Source: Stomoxys calcitrans
Lineage: Eukaryota; Arthropoda; Insecta; Diptera; Muscidae
NCBI RefSeq assembly: GCF_963082655.1
Contig: NC_081552.1
Coordinates: 70,229,465-70,293,464 of the forward strand
DNA length: 64,000 nucleotides
Reading direction: 5' to 3'
Each line of letters starts with the position of its first letter. The stretch's first letter is position 1. Position numbers and translations under genes: made by a program. The notes below the pieces were generated by a model, which saw only the letters and a list, made by a program, of their open reading frames with translations, searched no databases and was not told the origin of the DNA. Shown piece by piece: positions 25,801-38,045 of this stretch.

Positions 25801-26267
25801 TATTTATTTTCATAAAGTTAATGCCTCGCTACTCTTCCTTTTATAATTCGGAAAACAATAATTTCCGTTTTATTTTTGGAAAAACCGCGGAGGTGTTTGG
25901 TTTCTTAGGAGTGATCATAGACTTAAACAAAAATCTCACATTCTTGTTAAAGGAGTTTTATATATGTGAACCATGTTGTCGTCCTTTTATAATTCAGAAA
26001 ACAATATTTTTATGCAGTTTAAGGTGTTTAAGTTCGCGCGGCAACAGACGGTTGGGATATACTGCAGCCATACTATTACGCTTGAACTCCATCACGAAAA
26101 AGTTCTTTTAAAATAAAGTCAAAAGCAAAATGCTTTGGTAGCTTGTAAAGAATGTAATGAGCAAATACATGAGCAAATAAAATAATATCGTGTTGTTGCC
26201 ATTTTTAGTTTGACAGATATACCAGAGTAAACTTGGTAACACTTCGTGTCAGCTACTCTGTATTTAT
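25801..26267. other. AT-rich sequence, nothing recognised
   Basis: No supported feature. Confidence 0.45.
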
Positions 26268-26400
26268 AGCCTCTATCATAGGATGGGGGTATACTAGCTT
26301 CTTCATCCTTTTTTTTACACCTCGAAATATTGGTCTAAAGACCCATAAAGTTTATATATATATCTTTTTTGATCGTCAAGACATATTAAATCAATCTGCA
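26268..26400 (+). repeat. Family A start fragment
   Basis: It runs from the CATAGGATGGGGGTATACTAG start to the GATCGTCAAGACATATT block, then breaks off. The homologous continuation resumes at 26975. Confidence 0.65.
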
Positions 26401-26974
26401 CGAAAAAAAAAAATAATTCATTATCCACAAACGAACTTTTCGACACGTTAACATCTTTTATGAAAAAAGTTGGGACTTTGGTTAGGATAAAATTGCAAGA
26501 ATTTTCGACGAATACACAGATGGATATTTATTTATGGCGCAAAATATGCGCTGCAGAAATTCTTGTAGCCTCCAGCCTAGCGCCGTTTGCAAACTTTTGT
26601 CAATTTTCGGGTTTACATGCGCACACAATCGTGATCATACCACAACTGGCCGACTGAACTTTACCTAATGAAGACAAATCGAATATGATTTTTTTTGCTA
26701 TAATCTCTGCCAAAATAAAGGCATACGATATAAAAAAAAGTATTTTTGCCTTAAACGAAGTTTTGGATTTTTGCGTAAAATATCCTTCACCACAGACGAA
26801 GTTCATAAAAGTTTTATCATCAGCGAAGTGACTTTTAAATCAAAATTTTAGCAAATTCACGGCGTTGAACGCTGGAGGGAAATGTTGCGCAATTACTATA
26901 AAAATAATACTTCACCATTAAAATAGATTTGTCTGTCGCAAAGATATTCCAAACATATTAATTTTTTTGCTTGT
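26401..26974. other. Unclassified insert within a family A copy
   Basis: It separates two parts of one family A copy, so it is probably an insertion or replacement. Its left end (CGAAAAAAAAA...GTTGGGAC) is loosely similar to 27482-27640 (CGCAAAAAATAAC...GTTGGATT). No clear TIRs. The small frames at 26460-26657 and 26600-26806 match nothing I recognise. Confidence 0.35.
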
Positions 26975-27380
26975 GGCCTCTTGACATTTTACACAAATCT
27001 TATTGACGGATGTTGGAATTGTATTTAAAAGTGCCAAATTGGTCTATTTGTCAGTATAGCTCCCATATAAACTGATCGATTGAACTTGTTGAACCCCTAG
27101 TTATAATCTGATTTGTTTAAAATTTGGCCTAAGACTTCTGTTTTGACTACTAACATTCATGTCAAGTATGTATGATCCAATTCAGTCAGTAACCTGATTA
27201 AGCTTCCATTTAATATAAACCGATCTCCCCGGTTTTACTTCTTCTCTTGCTAAAGGGCGCAATTTTTATCCGATTTGGCTAAAACTTGCTCGATGACATC
27301 TACTACGACCTCCAACATCTATCCCAGGTGTGATCTGAATCGGTCCATAACCTGATGCAAGTGCAACGAAACTCGCTTCG
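26975..27380 (+). repeat. Family A unit fragment
   Basis: CTTGACATTTTACACAAATC onward matches the segment that follows the GTCC run, with two decayed units and no terminus. Confidence 0.6.
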
Positions 27381-27681
27381 GATTGCACTGGAGTATGGAA
27401 AAAGAGCGTATTGAGTATATACATCAATCTTTTCAAGCCACTGCTGTTGTTACTGTGCAAGAATATATTCATGCTTACACACGCAAAAAATAACACGTTT
27501 CACATAAAAGAAAATTTCGCCAAGTAAACTTCTTTTCCGAAAAACGTTGGATTTTGTTTACGATAAAAGTACATGTTTTTTTTTGCGATAAATTGTTGCA
27601 AGAATTTGTGACAAATGTATTTTTTTAAATGACAATACTTTTCATTCTTGATATATAATATGTTTTTCTGGGTTTCAACTA

Positions 27682-28430
27682 GTTTTTATTCCCACCACCA
27701 TAGGATGGGGGTGTACTAATCTTCCGTTCCGTTTGTAACACGTCGAAATATTGCCCATAAAGTATATATATTCTTGATCTTCTCGACGTTCTGAGTCGAT
27801 CTAGTCATGTCTATCTGTCGAAATCACGAAAGCGGTCGAACGCGTACAGCTAGCCGCTTGAAATTTAGGACAGATACTTAATATTGATGTATGTCGTTAA
27901 GGATTGCATATAGGCCATATCGGTTTAGATCTAGATATGGCTCCCATATAAACCGATATCCCGATTTGACTTCTTGAGCCCATGGAAGCCGCAAATTTTG
28001 GTCCGATTTGGCGGAATTTTAGCATGTAGTGTTCCGTTATGACTTGTAACAACTGTGCCAAGTACGGTCCAAATCGGTATATAACCTGATATACAGGGTG
28101 GCTGATGAATATTGCTACAATGATGAATATTGCTACATTTTTTTTTCGGTGTATGGAATACATTTTTCTTTTATTCATGTTAAATTAAATTATTAAATTA
28201 ATTATTAAATTATTATTAATTAAATTAATTAATTAATTAATTAAATTAATTATTAAATTATTATTATTAAATAGAAAAAAAGTTATTACATTTTTTTTTT
28301 GGTAGCGGCTTTCATCAGCCACCCTGTAGCTCCCTTACAAGGCGCAATTTTTGGCCGATTTGGGTGAAAGTTTGCATGCGGTGTTCTGCTACAACTTCCA
28401 ACAACAACTTCTAATCGTTTGTGGCTATCG
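27682..28430 (+). repeat. Family A repeat with nested MITE
   Basis: It starts TTTTTATTCCCACCACCATAGG, then the CTTGATCTTCTCGACGTTC block and units with GATATGGCTCCCATATAAACC. The MITE at 28094-28326 splits the unit motif GATA/TAGCTCCC. There is no palindromic end. Confidence 0.75.
28094..28326. mobile_element. MITE, TIR CAGGGTGGCTGATGAA
   Basis: The left end is CAGGGTGGCTGATGAA and the right end TTCATCAGCCACCCTG, an exact inverted repeat, with TA on both sides (28092-28093, 28327-28328). The centre is (TTAAT)n-rich, so the length varies easily. Removing it restores the family A motif CCTGATATAGCTCCC. The TA duplication suggests Tc1/mariner-type mobilisation. Confidence 0.9.
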
Positions 28431-28569
28431 GAACACTTTTGCCACAAAACAGTTTTAGTTTATACAACAAAACAATGATACCTTTACCGTAGGCAAAGTT
28501 GCTACAGGGTTTACAGTAAACAAAGTTAGTAAGATTCGATAATACTACAGTTATAACAAACGTTTAATA

Positions 28570-28806
28570 TTGGGTTGCCCAAAAAGTAAATGCAGATTTT
28601 TCATATAGTCAGCGTTGACAAATTTTTTCACAGCTTGTGACTCTGTGATTGCATTCTTTCTTCTGTCAGTTATCAGCTGTTACTTTTAGCTTGCTTTAGA
28701 AAAAAAGTGTAAAATAAGTATATATGATTAAAGTTCATTCTAAGTTTTATTAAAAATGCATTTACTTTCTTTTAAAAAATCCGCAATTACTTTTTGGGCT
28801 ACCCAA
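28570..28806. mobile_element. Mariner-type MITE
   Basis: The TIRs are TTGGGTTGCCCAAAAAGTAA and its near reverse complement, flanked by TA at 28568-28569 and 28807-28808. At 237 bp it is better preserved than the relative at 5507-5724. The mariner transposase relic at 31790-32640 is a candidate source type, but I cannot link their TIRs. Confidence 0.92.
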
Positions 28807-28819
28807 TATATTGAAACGA

Positions 28820-29200
28820 AACATTACACAGTTGCAATAAAAAAAAGAACTTTGTAATAAAAGTATTTTGTTTCTCGTAAAAATTTGTCAAATGTTTTAT
28901 TTTAAAAAATAAAAAAAATGGTTAATTAAGAAATTTGTACATTCAATTAGCCGAAATCGGTCCTATAAAGGAATTTGTACTATTGATCAAAAATTAAATC
29001 AATTAAAGTGGTTATTAACTATATAAATTTTTGAAATTTTTTTTAACTATATAAATTTTTGAAATTTATTTGAAAGTTGCCTTTCCTTTGAAGCAAATTT
29101 TTAAATGTTTTAATAAAAATAAATAATTCAATTTTTCACATGAATAATTTTTTTTTATTTCATTGGATTAAATTGCATACAAAGCATGATATATAAGACT
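28820..29200. other. AT-rich sequence, nothing recognised
   Basis: TTTGAAATTT-like runs only. Confidence 0.45.
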
Positions 29201-29204
29201 TAAA

Positions 29205-29490
29205 AATGTTGTTTGTTCCACATAGACCAAAAACGACTGAACCGATTATCTTGAAAATTTCATATGATTGTGTAGGTTGGTCTGGAACGAAACATAAGCT
29301 ATATAATTTTTTGATATCGGATTGGGACGGCCACTAAGTGACTTGGCTCTAAAAATATATATCAGATTCGTTTTCTATACTAAAATACCTCTTATTTGAT
29401 AAAATACCCCATATTGCATAGGTCAGCAAATACGTTATATTTGCGGGGTGTTATGGGTACCCCATCCGAAATTGGAATACCGTGCATCCC
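29205..29490. repeat. Helitron family B fragments
   Basis: 29230-29330 is the 5' region (CGACTGAACCGATT, TTTTTGATATC) in plus sense. 29331-29490 is array sequence in minus sense (GTGACTTGGCTCTAAAAATA, as at 6908). The change of sense at about 29330 marks a rearrangement. Confidence 0.6.
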
Positions 29491-31085
29491 GCCGTAAGGT
29501 TTGTTTAGCCCCAAAGGTTTAGGTTTAAATAATCTCACAATTCCGCATTTTTTGTTTGGTGCCCTTCAATTCTCATATGTGAAAAATATGCTGCACTGGT
29601 GGCAATACTGGTCACTTTTGCCGTTCTTCCTATAGTTTTCCCTAAGAGCAAACAAAAATAACCAACAACACTAAAAAGAAAAGTACATCGCGTGCACAAA
29701 AAACGTAGACATAGTGGAGGCCTGCATGTATGTGTGTCAGCTTGAGTGGGTATATATTTCGCGTTGGGTGTGATGCGTGTCTGAGTGCTTGGCGGTGTAT
29801 AAATGTTTATGGTGTGTGTATGCCTATAACAAAAACTCAAAACGTCAACTCTCCATTTGTCCGCTTAATAGTTAGTACTCGCTCCTTGCTGGCTGGATGA
29901 CTTTCTTAAGCCTCTCACAATATATCTGAGAACAACAATAATAAACAAGACAAGAAAAAAAGTAGAAAAACAAAAGTAACCAATAATTACATACAACCAT
30001 ATGTGATGCCGTTATCATACCTAGACAATACATCTGTTTATGTATGTGTGTAAGTATGTATGCGAAGTACATAGGAAAATGAATGAGCAAATGTTTCTAA
30101 ATTGCCTATAAATCATTTGGCTGTTTTCCCTACCCATCTATGTATATGCCAATGAATAACCGAAAACTCCTTAACTTTCTATTTTAAATTAATGACCGTG
30201 AAATGAAGAAAAAGAAGTCTTCACCTCCTCCGCCCAAAAAAAAATATATTCCAAAGTATGAAAAACGGGCGCGGTCAAAATTTCTGGGAATATGTGTATT
30301 TGTATAACCTTCATATCCTTAACCCAAAAGATATGGCAATGGGTTTCGTGTTAAAAGTCAAAATTCTTTTTTAAGTCCATTGGCTGAAAACAAAAAGGAC
30401 AATAAACTGGCTCGAAGCCCTTTAGGTATAGGTCACAATTTCCAACTAGAATTCGTACGAGTATAAATGTTTTTTTATAGAATTTCGGTTTGCATTGAGG
30501 AAAAGAAAACAGACAAAAAAATGTTTTACAAGTTTTCGATTTATTGGAAATGCTCATGTTTGATGACTGATGATTATTGATTGATGATTGCTGATACAAT
30601 GACAATTGATTAACAATGATTGGTTTGCGATAATCAATCATCTACAATGCAAATTATTGATTTATGGTTATTATAAATGTATGGTGATTTGTATAGGTAA
30701 TTTTAGCATAAATATTTCCAAAAATTTATTTTTGTGGAATATTTTTAAAATTTTCGTCTCTATTTTGTCAAAATTTCACTCCTATAAAAATTAATTTTAA
30801 AAAAACTAAAACCAAAATTTTGTTTCTAAAGAAAGTTTTACACAAATTCAATTTTTCAAGAGAATTTTGTCAAAATTTTATTTTCATTTAAATTCGATTC
30901 AATGTGGCTCATGTTAGGATCAATAAGGCCAGTTTGGCTTAGAGTGATACCATAGCATGATAAGAAGTGCGTTGCGTTCGTAAGTGATGAGACCTACTGG
31001 ATATACGTTTGCAAAATTACCCAGATCGTAGAAAAAACGCCTCCCCAAATTGGAAAGCCTGTGCGCATGTAGGCTTAGGCATGAA
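29491..31085. other. Low-repeat region, nothing recognised
   Basis: No exon or RNA could be supported. A patch rich in GATTGATGATT motifs (30560-30660) and homopolymer runs are the only structure seen. Confidence 0.4.
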
Positions 31086-31089
31086 AAAT

Positions 31090-31400
31090 ACAAGAACTTG
31101 ATCTGTAGTAACTCAATTTGGCATATTCTTCCGATTTCTCATTTCTCTGAATGTCAACGTGTCATGCCTTCGAGCTTACCATACTCGAATCTAAGGTCTT
31201 GAGGCCCACTAAATTCCTTCTCAGGATTTCTTCCTAGGCTATCTTAATGGCATAGACCTCTGACAGAAAGACCGTACACTCGTCCAGCAATCTCAACAAC
31301 ATACCCATATCGAGTATCTCAGAATAGATCAACAATCTCCTCCCTGGAGCCATCAGCCCACACTTCATCTTCTTCGAGCACAGCATCCGTCTCCTAATTC
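31090..31400 (-). pseudogene. LINE RNase H-domain relic
   Basis: The minus strand gives SEILDMGMLLRLLDECTVF followed by LSEVYAIKIA and, after a stop, EEILRRNLVGLKTLDS. This resembles the middle of RNase H domains in LINE polyproteins, where the acidic residue before YAI is catalytic. Stops and frame changes abound, and no flanking RT was found. The LINE clade is unknown; it is a different family from the one at 48541. Confidence 0.4.
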
Positions 31401-31614
31401 TCCCTTTCAAGGAAGTGAGGATTTGGTCTCGACGTAATTAGAAAAAAGCTACTCAGAAAGCTGTACACGTCGTGTGATACGTACGAACAATTTAATATGA
31501 CAAATAGATTTACAAAAAAAAGTACAATACATACGGAAATACATGCCGATTAGAGCGCGCTCAGTTGCATTTGATGTACATAAAACAAGTCTTATGGATT
31601 CAGAAAGTGACAGT

Positions 31615-31672
31615 AAAGCCTTTATTACACGATCAGGCATGTCATATAGCCTGATCGTGTAATAAAGGCTTT
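31615..31672. mobile_element. Minimal fold-back element, 58 bp
   Basis: Perfect inverted arms (31613-31638 and 31649-31674, including flanking TA) surround a 10-nt loop. The arm AAGCCTTTATTACACG resembles the TIR AAGGCTCTATTACACG of the MITE at 11636-11895, and TA lies on both sides. It looks like two TIRs with the interior lost. Confidence 0.6.
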
Positions 31673-31789
31673 ACTTTTGAAGTTTTTGACATAGGCAACA
31701 CCAAGTGTTGCCAGGAGCAATCTAAGATTTCCATTGGAAAGATTGACATTGCGTATCGTACTTAGAGCATTTTGATGTACGACCATCAT

Positions 31790-32640
31790 TTGTGTTTTTT
31801 TACAGTGACTTGAAAAAATTAATTGGACAAAAACAAATGGAATTAACTCGTGAAGATATTTGTGCGATCATTGGCGATGAAGCACCATCCTATAGAACTG
31901 TGAAAAACTGACTTAATGAATTCAGTCGTGGCCGACGCTCGCTCAAAGACGATTTCCGTGAAGATTGTCCAAAAACGGTTGTTGTATCAGAGAACGTTGA
32001 TGCCGTGCGTGATCAAGTCCATCATGTGACATTCCGCGAGAAAGAGGCATCTTTGGGCATTTCTTCCACCAGCATACATTCGATATTGCATGAACACCTT
32101 ACCATAAAAAAGGTTTATTCTCGTCGAATCTCTCAAAAAAGGCTCGTGTCGATTAGTGCGAAGAAATGCTGAAAAAATAGGATCGTGGTGCTTCAAAATA
32201 CTTTTACAAGGTTGTCACAGTAGGCGAATTGTGGATCTATACGTATGAGCCCGAAACAAAACAACAATCGACCGTGTGCGCCTTCAAAGTCGAGCCAAAT
32301 CCAACGAAAGTTGTTCGGTCGTGGAAGAAGCTCTTCGAAGCCAATGGTCACCTGTTTCTTCGGCAAAACTGATCCGCTTCAGCAACGTATGACGGTTAAT
32401 TTTAAGTGGTACACCACAATTTGGTTGCCTGAAGTCTTGGGAGAAATTTGACAAACGAACAAGAATCATTGGTGATCATGACAATGGGAGTTCTCCCACA
32501 TCGGCACAAACCAGTGCCTTTTTGACCGGCCAAAACGTCGAATTGATGGGTCATCCGCCGTACAGCTCTGACTTGGTACCCAATGACTTCTTTTTATTCC
32601 CGCACACACAGAAACAAATAGACACATATATATGGATGCC
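31790..32640 (+). pseudogene. Mariner transposase, decayed
   Basis: Successive frames give an HTH region (LNEFSRGRRSLKDDFRED, then SLGISSTSIHSILHEHL), then DRGASKYFYKVVT, a catalytic block and the WYTTIWLPEV and NVELMGHPPYSSDLVPNDFF segments. The usual GDESW first-Asp motif reads GELW, so the first catalytic Asp is lost. The second motif survives as HDNGSSPTSAQT, the third as SSDLVPNDFFLFP, in the DD34D arrangement of mariners. At least four frameshifts or stops are present, and the C-terminus is cut off near 32620. A functional transposase of this type is about 345 residues. Confidence 0.88.
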
Positions 32641-32693
32641 TTGTTTCTATCATATACAGACACATAGTGGCGTGGGTAGAAAAAATATCAAGA

Positions 32694-33165
32694 AAACTAG
32701 TAAGGAAAGCAAAAGTCGGGCGGTGCCGACTTTATAATACCCTACACCTACTCTACAGATACAAAGTGGGAGCTAGGTCTAATTCTGAACCACTTTTGAT
32801 TAACCTCGCCGGATGTTTTCAGATGGGTTATCAAACAATCCGTATCACATTTTGGAGCAAATATGTTCAAACTGAAATAACTACGGTTCACAAATGACAA
32901 CATTAATGCAAATTACCCAAAATTTTATAGAAATTTCGAGAGAATCGGTTAACAAATGACCGTTTTATTGCAGTATTACTGCAAATCGGACGAACATATG
33001 TATGAGAGCTATATCCAAATCTGAACCGATTTTTTTTTCCAATTTCAATGGGCTTCGTCTCTAGGCCGAAAAACATGCCTGTACCAAATTTTAAGGCGAT
33101 TGGATGAAAACTGCGACCTGTACTTTGTACACAAATTAACGTGGACAGGCAGACAGATAATTGTT
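32694..33165 (+). repeat. AAAGTCGG-type Helentron-like repeat
   Basis: It begins CTAGTAAGGAAAGCAAAAG. A perfect hairpin, AAAGTCGG (32712-32719) and CCGACTTT (32726-32733), is followed by ATAATACCCTACACC. It ends near a GGACAGGCAGACAGA run (33143-33157). The order hairpin, ATACCC, unit sequence, GTCY run is the same as in family A, with different sequence. Confidence 0.65.
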
Positions 33166-33576
33166 AAGTAAAAATAATTTTTTTTTAAAAGGTGTTATGC
33201 TGAAATAGTGTAAAGCAGAAAAAGTTGGGATGTGAACAAATGAAATAGATGCATTCTAAATGAACAAAATTTAAGGACATGAAAGAAGGTAGACGTGGTA
33301 TTTATGAATATGATATTATTTTAATACATATGTTTTTATCCCTATAGAGACTTTATTGGCTTGGAAAACGAGGCTGACAACGGAAGATAACAAATGTAGA
33401 ATTCCCTCATGTGGATGTCGATTTTGTGCGCAAAATCCTAAGAACGGAATTTATTATGATTCACTTTAATGTGTTAATAAATTATTTTGTTCATTATACG
33501 CTTACAGACGTTATTTACGACGATGAAGGGGTCTCATAAAGGAAAGTCAATTTATTCTTCTTTCTTTTAGAAAATA
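33166..33576. other. AT-rich sequence, nothing recognised
   Basis: No supported feature. Confidence 0.45.
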
Positions 33577-36125
33577 CTAGCCGAACCGGGCCCGCTCCGC
33601 TGCGCCTTCTTTATCTCTCTAATATATTTTTAAGGGTGGGACACTTCGCCCTGAATGTGTATATCGTATTCGTGCCACTGTAGCCTATGTCCGCCTTTAA
33701 GGCTGAACACCTGCGTTCAAATCATGGCTAAAAGCTTTGATTGATGTGTGAGAAGTGTGCCTCTTCTCGGTTCCTGGGTAAATTTTTACTCCACTCCCAA
33801 ATACTTTTCTTTTGAGTCATATATTATCGTATTGGTAAATATTTCCGGTTTAGAGAGACACTTGACACCATTATGAGCGCCATAATGGCAGGTGCTCTAC
33901 TTTCAAACACATTTTATATGTGGCATGATAGATAAATAAATTCTGTTTCAGGGTGGAGTGGACGCCAGGGACTTTGTCCCAAAAATGTGTATAAATTTCC
34001 CGAAAATCAATCAATTTCCACATCAAATAGATTTTATATATATATTCGGTTGGATTGGATACCAAATTAGTTTTTTTCTCTCAAGCACCTTTCGTTTGAG
34101 CTCTATATTGTTTTATATACCCATTTTGCGGGATTTGGGGGCCCCCGAGGCATCCGACCCCAACAATAGAAACCATGTTTTGTTTTGACTGTAAGAGTGC
34201 AAAAAAAAAAAATCGAACGAATCGCATTACCAATCTCCGAGATCTGGTGTTTTTAAAAATTATGATAATGAGAAGTGCTTTTTAGGGGAGGGATGACACT
34301 CAGACATTTCGATTCAAATATGGATATCAATTTCATGCTGCACTCCCAAATCCATTTGATGTGAGTGTGATATTGCCGTGGTCGATAAATATGAACTATT
34401 TGGAGGGTATTTTTGGGGTTGCGGCTGTGGCGGCCATCGGTACTTTGCCCTGAAAATAGGTATCAAATTCGCTCTTTACTCCCAAATACCAATGATTTGA
34501 GCTCCATATTGCCATAATCGGAAATGAAGTTCAGTTTAGGGGTTGCTTTCAAACACTTGGCTCCAAAATCGGATATCAAATTCTTTTTCTACTCTGAAAT
34601 AACTTTCATTTGAGTTCCATATTGTCATAATGGGTCAATCAACCTATTTGACTTATTTTTGGAAGGATTTATTGATTTCGCCAGATCTATTAGAGGTAAC
34701 AATCATTTTCAAAATTCATCGGAGGCTTATTTCTGAATGGCATATGCTCATATTCGCTGCACGTCTCTGGAACTCACTTCCTAACGATGTGCAATTACCC
34801 AGTAACTCGGCAACATATAAAACCTACTTTGGAAACATTTTACTGTATGAAGTTGATGAATGTTAAGACTCATTTATTTATTTTTATTCTTATATAAATA
34901 CCTTAATTTCTTTTTTTTCGAATCCCCTATGTCTATTAATTCCTCTTTAAGTGATAAATTCATTTTTGTTTTTCCCTTTAAATTCAAATCTACGAATCCA
35001 CAAATGTTAGTTTTTTTCCGTTAGTGAATTATTCATTCAAAATCTGTGATGTATTGTATAGCTATAGATTCTTAGATTTAAGTGTTTACTATGTACAATT
35101 GTTGGAGATATTACCCGTACCTTAATTATAAGAATTTTATATTCTTGTTGTGCGGATGTAAATAAATAAATTACAAAGCGCCACCTAGACTTGAACACAA
35201 ATTTTAATGTCGTATTCGTAATCTACTCCCAAATACCTTTCATTTGAGTCCCATATAGATATGGTCGGCTAATATGCCTATTTGGGGGTACTTGGGGGTG
35301 GGGCGACCTCCCATTACTTGGACCTAATTTTTTGTTCCGTATTTGTAATTTACTGTCGAATACTTTCATTTGAGGCCCATATTGACATGAACGTCGAATA
35401 TGTGTGTTAAGAGGAGTTTTTGGATTGGGGAGGCCCGCTGGGTACTTGCATCCAAATTTTAATACGATATCCGTTTTCTAGTCTCCAATACCTTTCATTT
35501 GATAGCTATATTGAGCCTATCGGTCCACTTTTGGCTTTGAATGGCGTTGTTGAGGTAAGGGGAAGGGACCGTCCTCATCCGATATTTAAAAATTATATAG
35601 CCTATGTTTCCTTCCAGAAAAACCTACACAATCTGTGAAAATTTGAAGAAAATCGGTTCAGCCGTTTTTGATTCTACGAAACAAACAAAAAAAACCGAGT
35701 CCCATATAGTCATGATGGGTTATATGCCGATTTAAGGCGTTTTTGGGGGGTAGGGTCACTCCCTATACTTCGATCTGATTTTGTATGCCAGATTCGTAAT
35801 CTACTCCCGAATACCTTTCATTTGAAGCCCATATTGACATGAACGTCCAGTATGTCTGTTTGGGGGAATTTCGGGGTTGGGGCGGCCCGATGAGTACTTA
35901 GTCCCAAATTTTAATGCCATACACACATTGTCGCGATCGGTCCACTTTTGATTTTGGGTAACGGGGTAGGGGCGGCACCCTTCCGAAATCAACAAATTAT
36001 AAAGCCTATTTCTCCTTCCTGTCCATATTCGTAATCTACTCCCGAATACCTTTCATTTGAGTCCCATATTGTCATGATCGTCCAAAAAACATATTTTAGG
36101 GGGTTTTGAAGTTGGGGCGGCCCCC
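33577..36125 (-). mobile_element. Non-autonomous Helitron array with nested LINE
   Basis: The right-hand sense is minus: the CTAG terminus is at 33577-33580 with the GC-rich CGGAGCGGGCCCGGTTCGG before it and T beyond. Then come the block read on the plus strand as GGGACACTTCGCCCTGAATG, SINE-derived pieces (33680-33780) and family B units. An embedded 5'-type segment (35640-35700) is followed by more array. A LINE fragment (34667-35175) interrupts it. The right end merges with the next copy. Confidence 0.75.
34667..35175 (+). mobile_element. 5'-truncated LINE nested in a Helitron
   Basis: The frame ending at 34866 contains AARLWNSLPNDVQLPSNSA, a C-terminal motif seen in CR1/L2/Jockey-like LINEs. 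About 300 bp of 3' untranslated sequence follows, ending in an (AAAT)n tail at 35159-35172. The homologous Helitron at 40463-40482 runs straight through the site, so the boundaries are set by comparison. The clade is uncertain. Confidence 0.65.
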
Positions 36126-38045
36126 CATAATGAAATACCATGCTACGAAAATAGTATATCGTTTGACTAACAGTTTAACAATATGAGTGCCTTTATCTGA
36201 ATCCCATATCATCCTTATTGGTCTACGAATTTAAGTTTGGATGTAAGGTGTACTCCATTCTTAAAATACTTTATTTCAGCCCGATATTCTCATAATATCT
36301 GATTTAGGGGTGTTTTTGGGGGTGAGGTGATCCCCCAGACACTTGGCCCTGAAAAAATATCAGCATCGCTCTCTTCTTTCAAATACCATTTATTTAAATC
36401 CCAATCCCAATACCAACCAATGGCAATACCATTGGTTTAAAAGAGTTTACACGATAAGGCGTTCCACAAACACATGGCCCCAAATAGGTTATCAAATTCG
36501 TTTTGTATTATCAAATATCTCTCATTTGAGCCACATATTGGCATGGTCGAAAAATTTTTACCTTTTGGTGGGGTTTTAGGGAAGGGGTGATGCCCTAAGT
36601 ACATGGTCCTACATTTGGATATCAAATTCCTATTCTACTTCCAAATACCTTTATTTGAGCCCCATATTGCGATGGTCAGTAAAAAATTGCTGTTTGTGTG
36701 GTATTTTGGGAAAGAGGTAGACCCCCAGAAAATTGGTCCCGAAAGTGGGTATCAATTCTTGCTCTACCCCCCAATACCTTTCATTTAATATCCACATTGA
36801 CATGGTCGGGAAATATGGTCGATTTAGGGGTGTTTTGGGGTTTGGGGTTGTCTCCCAAACACTAAGCCCAAAAAATACATCAGCAACGTGCTCTATTCTC
36901 ATATATCTATATATCATTTATTTGAACCCCATATTGCCATTGGCCTCAAATTTGGATATCAAATTCGTTTTCTAATCTCATTTAAACTCCTTATTGCAAA
37001 AGTCAGCAAATATGTCCGGTTTGCGGTATTGGCTCTAAAAACTATAAATATTTAGTTCCACTCTCTTTAAGACCCAAATTGTCTTGGAGAGCAAATACGT
37101 CCTATTTGGGGGTTGTTATGGTGGTGGGACGTCCCCTAGACAGTTGGTCCTTAATATTGATATCAGATACGTAGTTTACTCTCAAATACCTGTAATTTGA
37201 GCCGCATATTTCCATAGTCGGCAAACATGACCGGCTTGGGGGGTGTTTTGGGGGATGGGCGGCCACTCAGTGAGTTGGCCTTGAAGATATATATCGGGTT
37301 CGTGTTCTACTCTAAAAACCCTCTTATTTGAGCCTCATATTGCAATAGTCAGCAAATACTTCGTATTTGGGTGGTGCTATGGGGGTGGGGTGGCCCCATA
37401 GACACTTTTTCCGAATATTGATATCAGATTTGTGCTTTACTCCCATTTGAGCCCCATATTGCTATGGTCGTAAATTTGTCCCCTATGGGGGATGTTTTTG
37501 GGAAGAGGCGGCCCCCAAACACTTGGTCCCATATTTGGATATCAGATTCGAATTCTACACTCAAATACCTTTTATTTGAGCCCCATATTCCCATGGTCAG
37601 TAAATAAGTCCGGTTTGGGGGATGTTTTGGGGAAGGGATGGACCCTCAGAAACGTGGTCCCACATTTGAATATTAGATTCGTATTCTACTCGCAAATACC
37701 TTTCATTTGAGTAACATATTGGTCGGTAAATATGTCCGATTTAGGGGTATTTTGGGGGTTGGGGTGGTCCCCCTAACACTTGGTCCCACAATTGGATATC
37801 AGATACGTTTCCTTATCCTAAATACCGTTTATTTGAGTCCCATATTGTCGTGATTGGTCTAAATATATGTTTGGTAGGTTTTAGGGTGGGGCGGCCCCCC
37901 TGAGTACCCTCACTCGAAATTTGGATACAAAATTTTTACTTTTAGGGTACTATATGAGAGCACACAAATTTTCGCTTAAATCGCACCACCCATCTCCGAG
38001 ATCTGGCGTTTCGGAAAATAAGGGGAAGGGGGAGGGTCCGCTTGT
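36126..38045 (-). repeat. Helitron family B array, CTAG end lost
   Basis: It starts within the unique segment TGAAATACCATGCTACGAAA, shared with 57309, and so lacks the GC-rich terminus. About twelve units follow, then the 5' region with GAGATCTGGCGTTTC and GGGGGAGGGTCCGCT. It breaks off before the TC terminus. It is joined directly to the copy at 33577-36125 within a C run. Confidence 0.75.

Noticed and set aside
31790..32640. Mariner relic and the MITEs at 5507 and 28570 as one element family
   Set aside because: No TIRs matching those MITEs could be found around the transposase relic, so the link is not supported here.
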